DNA of 64,000 nucleotides, taken from Streptomyces caelestis. Its GTDB lineage: Bacteria; Actinomycetota; Actinomycetes; Streptomycetales; Streptomycetaceae. Below the pieces are notes generated by a model. The model did not search any database, had not been told where the DNA came from, and worked only from the letters and a program-made list of their open reading frames with translations. Positions 1 to 8,206 of this stretch are shown here, piece by piece (position 1 is the first letter of the stretch; each line of letters begins with the position of its first letter). A program made the position numbers and the translations under genes. The DNA lies in assembly GCF_001279005.1 (NCBI RefSeq), contig NZ_LGCN01000196.1:62001-126000 (forward strand), in the 5' to 3' direction.

Positions 1-731
1 TGGAGGAACTGCTCTACCTGCTGAACGCCGACCCCCGCGTCGCCGGCGCCGAGGGCGCCGGCGACGCCACCGAGGCGCTGCGCCGCATCAACCGCGCCCT
101 GGAGTCGGGCCCCGACGGGCCCGAGGCCATCGACGTCGTCTTCCTCGACATCCAGATGCCCGGCCTCGACGGCCTCGACCTCGCCCGGCTGCTCGGCGGG
201 TTCGCCCGGCCGCCGCTCATCGTGTTCGTCACCGCCCACGAGGACTTCGCCGTCCAGGCCTTCGACCTGAAGGCCGTCGACTACGTGCTCAAGCCCGTCC
301 GCAAGGAACGGCTGGCCGAGGCCGTCCGCCGCGCCGCCGCGCAGCGCGGCGCCGCCCCCCGCGACACCGCCCCGCGCATCCCCGTGCACGAACCCGACCC
401 CGACCACATACCCGTCGAGCTCGGCGGCGTGACCCGCTTCGTCGCCGTCGACGACATCACCCACGTCGAGGCCCAGGGGGACTACGCCCGCCTGCACACC
501 GACCGGGGCAGCCACCTCGTACGGATCCCGCTCTCCACCCTGGAGGAACGCTGGCGCTCCCGCGGCTTCGTCCGCATCCACCGCCGTCATCTGGTCGCCC
601 TGCGCCACATCGGCGAACTCCGGCTCGACGCGGGCACCGTGAGCGTCCTGATCGGCTCCGAGGAACTCCAGGTCAGCCGCCGGCACGCCCGCGAACTGCG
701 GGACCTGCTGATGCGCCGGACCACGGGCTAG
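1..731 (+). CDS. LytTR-family response regulator (5' end outside window)
   Basis: DNA-binding response regulator that would be phosphorylated by the LytS-like kinase encoded three genes downstream. The reading frame (first full codon at position 3) is open at the left edge, so the start lies outside the window. A receiver domain is seen up to about base 330: the phospho-acceptor Asp in FLDIQMPG is at bases 147-149, followed by the T and K positions in FVTAHEDF and VLKPVRKE. A LytTR DNA-binding domain follows from about base 405, with motifs HVEAQGDYARLHT and FVRIHRRHLV. LytTR regulators bind paired direct repeats; none was searched for outside the window. The gene is the first visible member of a co-oriented cluster with a symporter and kinase, which suggests that the system senses or controls the transported solute (inference). 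Confidence 0.93.
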   Translation, partial: EELLYLLNADPRVAGAEGAGDATEALRRINRALESGPDGPEAIDVVFLDIQMPGLDGLDLARLLGGFARPPLIVFVTAHEDFAVQAFDLKAVDYVLKPVRKERLAEAVRRAAAQRGAAPRDTAPRIPVHEPDPDHIPVELGGVTRFVAVDDITHVEAQGDYARLHTDRGSHLVRIPLSTLEERWRSRGFVRIHRRHLVALRHIGELRLDAGTVSVLIGSEELQVSRRHARELRDLLMRRTTG

Positions 732-745
732 GCGGGGGAGCGCAC

Positions 746-1105
746 ATGCCACAGGACCCGACCGAACGCCGCGTGGTCGTCACCGGCCCGCCCCGCCGCG
801 CCCTCCGCTCCTCCGGCTACTACCGTCCGCGCACCGAGATCGACGAGCAGACCACCCTCGGCCACACCTACGTCCGCTCCCTGATGCGCATCCAGCTGCG
901 CACCGGGCTCACCGTGTTCGCCGTCCTGGCCCTGCTCATCGGGCCGCTCCCGCTGGTCTTCGCCGCCGCCCCCGACGCCCGCCGCCTGGAGTGGGCGGTG
1001 CTCGGCTTCGGGCTCTACCCCCCGCTGGTCCTGCTCGCCCGCTGGTACGTGCGCCGCGCCGAACGCAACGAACGCGACTTCGTACGGCTCGTCGAGGACC
1101 GCTGA
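746..1105 (+). CDS. small two-helix membrane protein next to the symporter (DUF485-like)
   Basis: A 119-residue protein with a charged N-terminal arm of about 55 residues and two hydrophobic segments, roughly residues 56-74 and 84-101, followed by a basic/acidic tail (YVRRAERNERDFVRLVED). Small two-helix proteins of the DUF485 type commonly sit directly upstream of acetate-type sodium/solute symporters; I assign it by position and topology rather than by a clear motif. It lies 14 bases after the response regulator and 19 before the symporter, so it is almost certainly co-transcribed with them. The role is unknown; a symporter accessory subunit is the natural guess. Confidence 0.75.
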   Translation: MPQDPTERRVVVTGPPRRALRSSGYYRPRTEIDEQTTLGHTYVRSLMRIQLRTGLTVFAVLALLIGPLPLVFAAAPDARRLEWAVLGFGLYPPLVLLARWYVRRAERNERDFVRLVEDR

Positions 1106-1124
1106 GACCGGGACCCCCAGCACC

Positions 1125-2837
1125 GTGAACTCCGCCTACGCCGTTCCCGCCGTCGCCCTCGTCGTCCTCGCGACCGTCCTCGTCGGCGCCTTCGGCCTGC
1201 GCATCTCCCGCACCACCTCCGACTTCTACGTCGCCTCCCGCACCGTCGGCCCCCGCCTCAACGCGGCCGCCATCAGCGGCGAGTACCTCTCCGCCGCCTC
1301 CTTCCTCGGCATCGCGGGACTCGTCCTCGTCCAGGGCCCGGACATGCTCTGGTACCCGGTCGGCTACACCGCCGGCTACCTGCTGCTGCTGCTGTTCGTC
1401 GCCGCCCCGCTGCGCCGCTCCGGCGCCTACACCCTGCCCGACTTCGCCGAGGCCCGGCTCGCCTCGCAGACGGTACGGCGGCTCGCGGGCGCCTTTGTCG
1501 TCGGCGTCGGCTGGCTGTACCTGCTGCCGCAGCTCCAGGGCGCCGGGCTCACCCTGACCGTCCTCACCGGAGCGCCCGACTGGCTCGGCGGAGTGATCGT
1601 CGCCGTGGTGGTGACCGTCATCGTCGGCGCGGGCGGCATGCGCAGCATCACCTTCGTGCAGGCCTTCCAGTACTGGCTGAAACTCACCGCCCTGCTCGTC
1701 CCCGCCCTCTTCCTGATCGCCGCCTGGCAGAGCGACGGCGCCCCCAGCCACGCCTTCGACGAACCGGCCGCCTTCCGCGAACAGCGGGTGGTCCGCGTCG
1801 ACGACACCCTCGACCTCCGGCTCGAGAGGCCGCTCACCGTCACAGTGGACGGCACCGTCGACGGCCGCGACCTCGACGGCGCCGAGACCGCGCTGTCCGC
1901 AGGCGCCCACCGCATCGACGGCGGCACCCGGCTCACCTTCGCCGGGGGCGCCGAGGTCCCCGCCGCCGGACGCGGCGCCGACGACGCCCTGTCGCCCTCG
2001 CGCGCCGAGTCCCGCGAGGAACGCCCGCTGTACGCCACGTACGGACTGATCCTCGCCACCTTCTTCGGCACCATGGGACTGCCCCACGTCGTGGTCCGCT
2101 TCTACACCAGCCCGCACGGCGTGGCCGCCCGCCGCACCACCGTCGTGGTCCTCGGCCTGATCGGCGCCTTCTACCTCCTCCCCCCGGTCTACGGAGCCCT
2201 CGGCCGTCTCTACGCGCCCGAACTCACCCTCACCGGCGACGCGGACGCCGCCGTCCTGCTCCTGCCCGGCCGGATGATCGGCGGGACGGGCGGCGACCTC
2301 CTCGGGGCGCTGGTCGCCGGGGGCGCCTTCGCCGCGTTCCTGTCGACGGCCTCCGGCCTCACCATGGCCGTGGCCGGCGTGCTCACCCAGGACGTGCTCC
2401 CCTCGCGCGGAGTACGGCACTTCCGGCTCGGCACCGTCCTCGCCATGGCCGTACCGCTCGGGGCGAGCCTCCTGGTCGGCGGACTGCCGGTGGCCGACGC
2501 CGTGGGACTCGCCTTCGCCGTCTCCGCCTCGTCGTTCTGCCCGCTGCTCGTCCTCGGCATCTGGTGGCGCCGGCTGACCCCGCCCGGCGCGGCGGCCGGG
2601 ATGCTGGTGGGCGGCGGCGCCGCGTTCGCCGCCGTCGCCGCGACCATGGCCGGCTACCCGGGCACGGGGCCCTGGCACGCCCTGCTCGCCTGGCCCGCGC
2701 TCTGGTCGGTGCCGCTGGGCTTCCTCACCATGATCCTGGTGTCCCTGGCCACCCCCGGCCGGGTGCCGCCCGGCACGGCGGCGGTCCTGGCCCGCTTCCA
2801 CCTGCCGGAGGAACTCCGTACGGAGGTGTCCGCGTGA
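1125..2837 (+). CDS. sodium/solute symporter (SSS family, ActP-like)
   Basis: A 570-residue polytopic membrane protein of the sodium:solute symporter family, the group that includes the acetate permease ActP. Family landmarks include DFYVASRTVGP near the N terminus, then AAISGEYLSAASFLG, GYTAGYLLLLL and TMGLPHVVVRFYTSP; about 13 helices are expected. Residues of about 200-300 form a long hydrophilic, acidic insertion between helices, as in the actinobacterial ActP-like branch. The GTG start at 1125 follows the small membrane gene by 19 bases. The stop overlaps the GTG start of the kinase by four bases, implying translational coupling. The substrate cannot be read from sequence; acetate or another short monocarboxylate is likely from family membership. 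Confidence 0.9.
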   Translation: MNSAYAVPAVALVVLATVLVGAFGLRISRTTSDFYVASRTVGPRLNAAAISGEYLSAASFLGIAGLVLVQGPDMLWYPVGYTAGYLLLLLFVAAPLRRSGAYTLPDFAEARLASQTVRRLAGAFVVGVGWLYLLPQLQGAGLTLTVLTGAPDWLGGVIVAVVVTVIVGAGGMRSITFVQAFQYWLKLTALLVPALFLIAAWQSDGAPSHAFDEPAAFREQRVVRVDDTLDLRLERPLTVTVDGTVDGRDLDGAETALSAGAHRIDGGTRLTFAGGAEVPAAGRGADDALSPSRAESREERPLYATYGLILATFFGTMGLPHVVVRFYTSPHGVAARRTTVVVLGLIGAFYLLPPVYGALGRLYAPELTLTGDADAAVLLLPGRMIGGTGGDLLGALVAGGAFAAFLSTASGLTMAVAGVLTQDVLPSRGVRHFRLGTVLAMAVPLGASLLVGGLPVADAVGLAFAVSASSFCPLLVLGIWWRRLTPPGAAAGMLVGGGAAFAAVAATMAGYPGTGPWHALLAWPALWSVPLGFLTMILVSLATPGRVPPGTAAVLARFHLPEELRTEVSA

Positions 2838-4039
2838 GCGGTTTCCTCGCCGGTCTGCTCGTCGCCGTCCTGCCCCTGCTGGCCGCGGGGTTCTGGATCG
2901 GCCGGCGCACCGCCCGCCCCGCCGGCCTCGCCGGGCTCGGCACCCCCGTCGAGCACGCCACCTTCGAGACCCTGCACACCGCCTCCCTGGCCACGCCCCC
3001 GCTACGGGCCGGCCTGACGGAGGAGACCGCCGGCAAGTCCGCCCGCAAACTGCGCTCCCTGCTCGGCACGGACGCCCTCTGCCTCACCGACCGCGACCGG
3101 GTCCTCGTCTGGGACGGCGCCGGCGCCCACCACCGCGCCGAGATCATGGAACGCCTCGGCGGCCCCCTCGACACCGGCCGCGGCGAGGCCTTCCCGCTCA
3201 CCTGCGACACCCCCGACTGCTCGGTGCGCTGGGCGGTCGTCGCCCCGCTCACCGTCGACGACCGGGTGCACGGCGCGCTCGTCGCCTGCGCGCCCCGCGA
3301 GTCCGCCGTCCTCGTCCGGGCCGCCGGGGAGGTCGCCCGCTGGGTCTCCGTCCAGCTCGAACTCGCCGACCTCGACCAGTCCCGCACCCGCCTCATCGAG
3401 GCCGAGATCAGGGCCCTGCGCGCCCAGATCTCCCCGCACTTCATCTTCAACTCGCTCGCCGTGATCGCCTCGTTCGTGCGCACCGACCCCGAACGGGCCC
3501 GCGAACTGCTTCTGGAGTTCGCCGACTTCACCCGCTACTCGTTCCGCCGGCACGGCGACTTCACCACCCTCGCCGACGAACTCCACGCCATCGACCACTA
3601 CCTGGCGCTGGTGCGGGCGCGCTTCGGCGACCGCCTCTCCGTCACGCTGCAGATAGCCCCCGAGGTACTGCCGGTCGCGCTGCCCTTCCTCTGCCTCCAG
3701 CCGCTGGTGGAGAACGCCGTCAAGCACGGCCTGGAGGGCAAGGCCGACACGTGCCGCATCCAGATCACCGCGCAGGACGCCGGCGCCGAGGCCCTCGTCG
3801 TCATCGAGGACGACGGCGCCGGGATGGACCCCGTTCTGCTGCGCCGCATCCTCGCCCGCGAGGTCAGCCCCACCGGCGGCATCGGACTGTCCAACGTCGA
3901 CGACCGGCTCCGCCAGGTCTACGGCGACGACCACGGCCTCGTCATCGAGACCGCCGTCGGCGCGGGCATGAAGATCACCGTCCGGCTGCCGAAGTACCAG
4001 CCGGGCGTGCACCTGACGGGGCGGCTCACCCCGAAGTGA
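2834..4039 (+). CDS. LytS-like sensor histidine kinase
   Basis: A 401-residue kinase of the His_kinase (PF06580) class that pairs with LytTR regulators. The N terminus has a single hydrophobic segment (about residues 2-20). A GAF-like sensory region follows, then the phospho-acceptor motif ISPHFIFNSL with His202. The C terminus carries an HATPase_c domain with an N-box (PLVENAVKHG), DDGAGM and GGIGLSNVDDRL. The GTG start at 2834 overlaps the symporter stop in a GTGA. It lacks the multi-helix 5TM sensor of LytS itself, so sensing is probably cytoplasmic or through the symporter (inference). Together with the regulator at 1-731 it makes a complete two-component pair. Confidence 0.92.
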   Translation: MSGFLAGLLVAVLPLLAAGFWIGRRTARPAGLAGLGTPVEHATFETLHTASLATPPLRAGLTEETAGKSARKLRSLLGTDALCLTDRDRVLVWDGAGAHHRAEIMERLGGPLDTGRGEAFPLTCDTPDCSVRWAVVAPLTVDDRVHGALVACAPRESAVLVRAAGEVARWVSVQLELADLDQSRTRLIEAEIRALRAQISPHFIFNSLAVIASFVRTDPERARELLLEFADFTRYSFRRHGDFTTLADELHAIDHYLALVRARFGDRLSVTLQIAPEVLPVALPFLCLQPLVENAVKHGLEGKADTCRIQITAQDAGAEALVVIEDDGAGMDPVLLRRILAREVSPTGGIGLSNVDDRLRQVYGDDHGLVIETAVGAGMKITVRLPKYQPGVHLTGRLTPK

Positions 4040-4060
4040 GGCGGGCCGCCCGGACACTCC

Positions 4061-4237
4061 TCAGGCGCTGCGGGTGGCGACCATTCCCAAGGTGATCAGT
4101 CCCAGGACCACCCAGCCGAACCACAGCCAGCCGTTGCTGCCGAGCGCCACCGTGTACGCCGTCACGGCGACCAGACCGCCGACGGTGAGCACTCCCATGG
4201 TCTTCGTCGACGTGGAACCGTTCGTGGAACCGGGCAT
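4061..4237 (-). CDS. small single-helix membrane protein, 58 aa
   Basis: A short gene reading leftwards: ATG at 4237-4235 and TGA at 4063-4061. The protein has a Ser/Thr-rich N terminus (PGSTNGSTSTKT) and then hydrophobic segments including VGGLVAVTAYTVAL and GWLWFGWVVLGLITLGMV, so one or two membrane passes. A strong ribosome-binding site (GGAGGG) lies about eight bases upstream of the ATG, and codon use is Streptomyces-like. It is convergent with the kinase gene, with only 21 bases between stops. Function unknown. Confidence 0.75.
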   Translation of the reverse strand: MPGSTNGSTSTKTMGVLTVGGLVAVTAYTVALGSNGWLWFGWVVLGLITLGMVATRSA

Positions 4238-4383
4238 CGCGGCACCCTCCTCATGGTTCGGCTCCCTCCATGGTGCCCCCGTTCTGCCTCCTTACGGTGC
4301 ACACGACGACATGTGCGCCGGATTTCCAGGGTTCCTCGCCGGCCCACGACCCGGCTTCGTGGACCGACGGGGCGAAGCCGTGG

Positions 4384-4974
4384 TCACGCGGCGGCACGTC
4401 GCGCGCACGCCGCGTCCGACTCGGTGCGCGCGACGTCCTCGTCCAGCGGGGCGGACCCGGAGCCCGGCGGGGGCGACGGCGCGGAGCCGGCCGGTGCGGA
4501 CGGTGACGCGGACGGCGGCGGCGAGCCGGGGCCCTTCGTCTCCCGCGACGACTCCGCGCCCGGGGGAGGGGCCCCACCGCCGGACGTACCCGTGTCCTCC
4601 GCCACGCTCAGCGTGACGTGCGCCCCGGCCCGGGTCCGTGCCCCGCGGCCGTCGCGCGAATCGGCGAGGGACCGCTTCAGCCGGTCGACGTCGCAGATCG
4701 CCGCCTTGCCGGTGCCCCCGTACAGGCCGGGCGCGTCCCTCTGCCGCGGACCGCCGTGAACGGGCCGCGACCGTACGCCGGCGTCCCGTCCGGGTCCGCG
4801 GCGCTCGGCGAGGAACGGTGTGAGGGGGGCGACCCCCGCGGCCGCCGCCCTCACGTCGAACAACGGGGTGACCGAATCGCACCCGCCGGCGACGGGAAGT
4901 GACGACGACAGGACGGCGATCTTCCGGGTCGCCCCTTGTCCCGCCCTGCGCGTGAACGCGCGAAGTGCCGTCAC
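4384..4974 (-). CDS. possible DUF6777-like lipoprotein, shortened
   Basis: A 196-residue frame with a GTG start. The N terminus (MTALRAFTRRAGQG...LPVAGGC) could be a weak lipoprotein signal, with the Cys near residue 32. The stretch ending in DAPGLYGGTGKAAICDVDRL matches what I remember of the conserved PGLYGGT...CDV block of Streptomyces DUF6777 proteins. Those usually continue for more than 100 residues after this block. Here the frame passes quickly into a Pro/Gly/Ser-rich low-complexity tail, so the gene may be truncated or decayed. The function of DUF6777 is unknown. Confidence 0.45.
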   Translation of the reverse strand: MTALRAFTRRAGQGATRKIAVLSSSLPVAGGCDSVTPLFDVRAAAAGVAPLTPFLAERRGPGRDAGVRSRPVHGGPRQRDAPGLYGGTGKAAICDVDRLKRSLADSRDGRGARTRAGAHVTLSVAEDTGTSGGGAPPPGAESSRETKGPGSPPPSASPSAPAGSAPSPPPGSGSAPLDEDVARTESDAACARRAAA

Positions 4975-5054
4975 CGCTCCCCCCGGCGGCCCCCTGAGGC
5001 ATTCATGCCACCGGCGGACATTCCCCGTTCAGGGGGACCGGGGAGACGGTGAAC

Positions 5055-6005
5055 TCAGTTTCCGCGTGCGTTCAGCGAGGCCAGATAGGCGTTGTACGCC
5101 TCGAGTTCCTTGTCCCCGTCCCGGTCGGCGGCGCGGTCCTTGCGCTTCGCCTGCCGCTGGTCCGAGGCGTACCACTGGAACAGCAGCGCGAGCAGCACCA
5201 GGACGGAGGGGACCTCGCTGAACGCCCAGGCGATGCCGCCGGCCGCGTTCTGGTCGGACAGGGCCTCGATCCCGAGCGAGGCGGGCGGATTCTCGAACGT
5301 CGTGACCATCGGGGTGGACGCCATCATCAGCGCGATGCCGAAGAACGCGTGGAACGGCATGCCCGCGAACAGCTCCAGCATCCGCATCAGGTACCCCGGC
5401 CGGTGCGGACCCGGGTCCACACCCATGATCGGCCAGAAGAAGACCAGGCCGACGGCGAGGAAGTGCACCATCATCGCGATGTGCCCCGGCCTGGAGCCCA
5501 TCAGGAAGTCGAAGAGCGGGGTGAAGTACAGGCCGTACAGGCTGGCGATGAACATCGGGATGGTGAACACCGGGTGGGTGACGACCCGCATGTAGCGGCT
5601 GTGCAGCAGCATCAGCAGCAGCTCGCGCGGTCCCTTGCGGCCCCGCCCGGCCGGCGGCAGCGCGCGCAGGGCGAGGGTGACCGGGGCGCCGAGCAGGATC
5701 AGGATCGGCGACACCATGCTGATCATCATGTGCTGCACCATGTGCACGCTGAACATGACCATGCCGTAGTCGTTCAGCCCGGTGCACATCATGAGCCCGA
5801 TGCTCAGCACACCGGTGACGAACGCGACGGTCCGCCCCACCGGCCACTTGTCGCCGCGCCGCACCAGACGGAACACGCCCCAGCCGTACAGCGCCAGCCC
5901 CAGCAGGCAGGCGACGAGGAAGAAACCGTCCGCCGACCAGGCGAGCCCTCGCCCCAGCGTGAACGGCGGCAGATCCATGGTCGTGCCGTGCCCGCTGTGA
6001 TCCAT
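5055..6005 (-). CDS. CtaG-family cytochrome c oxidase assembly membrane protein
   Basis: A 316-residue integral membrane protein of the caa3_CtaG family, implicated in copper delivery to or assembly of cytochrome c oxidase. It starts MDHSGHGTTMDLPPF, with a His-rich, potentially metal-binding N terminus. About seven hydrophobic helices follow, and several His/Met clusters are seen (VHMVQHMMISM, FWPIMGVDPGPHRPG, GMPFHAFFGIALMM), typical of the family. The ATG at 6005 is preceded by AGGAG about seven bases upstream; an in-frame extension upstream lacks these features and was rejected. No cta structural genes are adjacent, as is usual in Streptomyces. Confidence 0.88.
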   Translation of the reverse strand: MDHSGHGTTMDLPPFTLGRGLAWSADGFFLVACLLGLALYGWGVFRLVRRGDKWPVGRTVAFVTGVLSIGLMMCTGLNDYGMVMFSVHMVQHMMISMVSPILILLGAPVTLALRALPPAGRGRKGPRELLLMLLHSRYMRVVTHPVFTIPMFIASLYGLYFTPLFDFLMGSRPGHIAMMVHFLAVGLVFFWPIMGVDPGPHRPGYLMRMLELFAGMPFHAFFGIALMMASTPMVTTFENPPASLGIEALSDQNAAGGIAWAFSEVPSVLVLLALLFQWYASDQRQAKRKDRAADRDGDKELEAYNAYLASLNARGN

Positions 6006-6213
6006 CCACCGGCTCCTGTTTCGTACGGGTTGTGCGCCATCTGTCCGCACCAGAGTAGAACCGCCTCCGGCGATCTCCGTCGCCGGGGGCGGTGAACGCG
6101 CTCCGAAGGAACGCGGGGCTGTACGGACACGCGGCTCCGCCGCGGGGGCGTGGGAGACCACGGACGGCCCGCACCCCGTGGCTCACCTCACGGACCGAGC
6201 TGCCACCGGAGGG

Positions 6214-7239
6214 TCACAGCACGCACTCCGCTTCCGCGTACCGCGATTCCGGCACCGTCTTCAGCGTCTCGACCGCCTCGGCGAGGGACACCATCACGAT
6301 GTCCGTGCCCCGCAGCGCGGTCATCCGCCCGAACTCGCCCCGGTGCACCGCCTCCACCGCGTGCCAGCCGAACCGCGTCGCCAGCACCCGGTCGTACGCC
6401 GTGGGCGTCCCGCCCCGCTGCACGTGCCCGAGGATCACCGGCCGGGCCTCCTTGCCGAGCCGCGACTCCAGCTCCAGGGAGAGCTGCCGCGCGATCCCGG
6501 CGAACCGCTCGTGACCGTAGACGTCCTTGCCGCCCTCGTCGAAGTCCATGGTCCCGGCCTTCGGCTTGGCCCCCTCCGCGGCGACCACGATCGCGAACCG
6601 CTTGCCGGCCGAGAACCGCTCGCCGACCTTCGCGGTCAGCTCGTCGATGTCGAAGGGCCGTTCGGGGACGACGACGGCGTGCGCGCCGGCCGCCATGCCG
6701 GAGTGCAGCGCGATCCAGCCCGTGTGCCGGCCCATGACCTCGACGATCAGCACCCGCTGGTGCGACTCGGCGGTGGTCTTCAGCCGGTCCAGGGCCTCGG
6801 TCGCCACGCCGACGGCCGTGTCGAAGCCGAAGGTGACGTCGGTGACGGCGATGTCGTTGTCGATGGTCTTCGGCACCCCCACTATCGGCAGGCCGTTGTC
6901 CGACAGCAGCCGGGCCGCCTTCAGCGTGCCCTCACCGCCGATCGGGATGATCGCGTCGAGGCCGAGTTCCCGGACGTGCCCCTTGGCCCGCTCCACACCG
7001 TCCCGCAGGTGCTCGGGACGCACCCGGGAGGAGCCGAGGATCGTGCCGCCGCGGGCGAGGATGCCGCTCACCGCGTCGAGGTCGAGCTTGAGGTAGTCGC
7101 ACTCCAGGAGGCCCTTCCAGCCGTCCCGGAAGCCGATGACCTCGTCGCCGTGGTCGACGACGGCACGGTGCACGACGGACCGGATGACGGCGTTCAGGCC
7201 GGGGCAGTCGCCGCCGGACGTGAGGACACCAATGCGCAT
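6214..7239 (-). CDS. pfkA: 6-phosphofructokinase, ATP-dependent type
   Basis: A 341-residue group III-type actinomycete phosphofructokinase, converting fructose 6-phosphate to fructose 1,6-bisphosphate in glycolysis. The start MRIGVLTSGGDCPGLNAVIR at 7239 carries the nucleotide-binding motif. Substrate-binding motifs KTIDNDIAVTDVTFGFDTA and EVMGRHTGWIALHSG are intact. The nucleotide loop reads GGEGTLKAA; a Gly rather than Asp at the second diagnostic position favours ATP over pyrophosphate as donor. Streptomyces keep several paralogues, so which one this is cannot be settled without comparison; by neighbourhood it resembles the copy beside gatD/murT. A longer in-frame start upstream (to 7305) has no family support. 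Confidence 0.95.
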   Translation of the reverse strand: MRIGVLTSGGDCPGLNAVIRSVVHRAVVDHGDEVIGFRDGWKGLLECDYLKLDLDAVSGILARGGTILGSSRVRPEHLRDGVERAKGHVRELGLDAIIPIGGEGTLKAARLLSDNGLPIVGVPKTIDNDIAVTDVTFGFDTAVGVATEALDRLKTTAESHQRVLIVEVMGRHTGWIALHSGMAAGAHAVVVPERPFDIDELTAKVGERFSAGKRFAIVVAAEGAKPKAGTMDFDEGGKDVYGHERFAGIARQLSLELESRLGKEARPVILGHVQRGGTPTAYDRVLATRFGWHAVEAVHRGEFGRMTALRGTDIVMVSLAEAVETLKTVPESRYAEAECVL

Positions 7240-7452
7240 AGCCCGAAACAACCTTCTCGATGTGGGCCGGCACCGGACCGCGCTGTCCGGCTCGATCACC
7301 GCCACCCTAGCCGCTCCGAGGGGCGGGACCGCACCTGGCGTCCGCCTGCTGGACGACCCCGCTCACCTGTGCGGACCAGCCGTCAGACGGGCCGGTTACG
7401 CCCGTCCGACGTCCAGGTGTCCGCGCTCCGCGGGCGGGGTCCGCGGACCTTC

Positions 7453-8181
7453 TCAGGCGGGCTGCTGCGCCGCCGCGATGCGCTCGTTGCGCAGCGCCTC
7501 GTACCAGCGGTCGTCGGTCGGCGGCAGCGCGTTGACGTCGAGCGCCAGCTTCAGCAGCAGGTCCGCGATCTGCGGGTTGCGGGCCAGCACCGGACCGTGC
7601 ATGTACGTGCCGAAGACGGTCTCGTTGAACGCGCCCTCCGTGCCGTCCCCGGTGCCGTTGCCGTTGCCGAAGCGCACCTGGGCGAGCGGGCGGGCCGTGG
7701 GACCCAGGTGGGTGACACCCTGGTGGTTCTCGAACCCGGTCAGCGGGGGCAGCCCCAGCTGCGGGTTGACGTCCCCCAGCACGTCGCCCACGCACCGGGC
7801 GCCCTCACCGCGTACCGAGACCACGTCGAGCAGGCCGAGACCGGGCTCGCGCTGGCCGAGGTCGTTGATGAACTCGTGGCCGAGGATCTGGTACCCGGCG
7901 CAGACCGAGAAGACGATCGCGCCGTTGCCCACCGCCCGGTGCAGACCGCCGTCCCGGCGCAGCCGCTCGGCGGCCAGCCGCTGCGGACGGTCCTCGCCGC
8001 CGCCGATCAGGTAGATGTCGCCGGAGGTCGGGATCGGCTGGTCGCTGCGCACGTCGAGCCGCGCCACGTCCAGGCCGCGCTGCCGCGCCCGGCGCTCCAC
8101 GACGAGGACGTTGCCCTGGTCGCCGTACGTGCTGAGCAGGTCCGGGTAGATCCACACGACCCGCAGCTGGTTGTCGCTCAC
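7453..8181 (-). CDS. gatD: lipid II isoglutaminyl synthase, glutaminase subunit GatD
   Basis: A 242-residue class I glutamine amidotransferase-like protein. GatD releases ammonia from glutamine, and its partner MurT uses it to amidate the alpha-carboxyl of D-Glu in lipid II, on the cytoplasmic side of the membrane. The nucleophile is Cys94 in IVFSVCAGYQILG (the same number as in S. aureus GatD) and the catalytic His is in GTYMHGP near residue 195. The GTG start lies 25 bases after the murT stop, so murT and gatD form an operon in the usual order. Amidation is needed for efficient 3-3 or 3-4 crosslinking in actinobacterial walls. Confidence 0.93.
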   Translation of the reverse strand: MSDNQLRVVWIYPDLLSTYGDQGNVLVVERRARQRGLDVARLDVRSDQPIPTSGDIYLIGGGEDRPQRLAAERLRRDGGLHRAVGNGAIVFSVCAGYQILGHEFINDLGQREPGLGLLDVVSVRGEGARCVGDVLGDVNPQLGLPPLTGFENHQGVTHLGPTARPLAQVRFGNGNGTGDGTEGAFNETVFGTYMHGPVLARNPQIADLLLKLALDVNALPPTDDRWYEALRNERIAAAQQPA

Positions 8182-8206
8182 TTCAAGTCCCCTGGGGTGT
8201 CGTTGG

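Noticed and set aside
936..2801. A 621-codon leftward frame across the symporter
   Set aside because: Antisense to a clear membrane transporter; the translation is a Gly/Ala/Glu/Arg mixture with no domains or hydrophobic helices.
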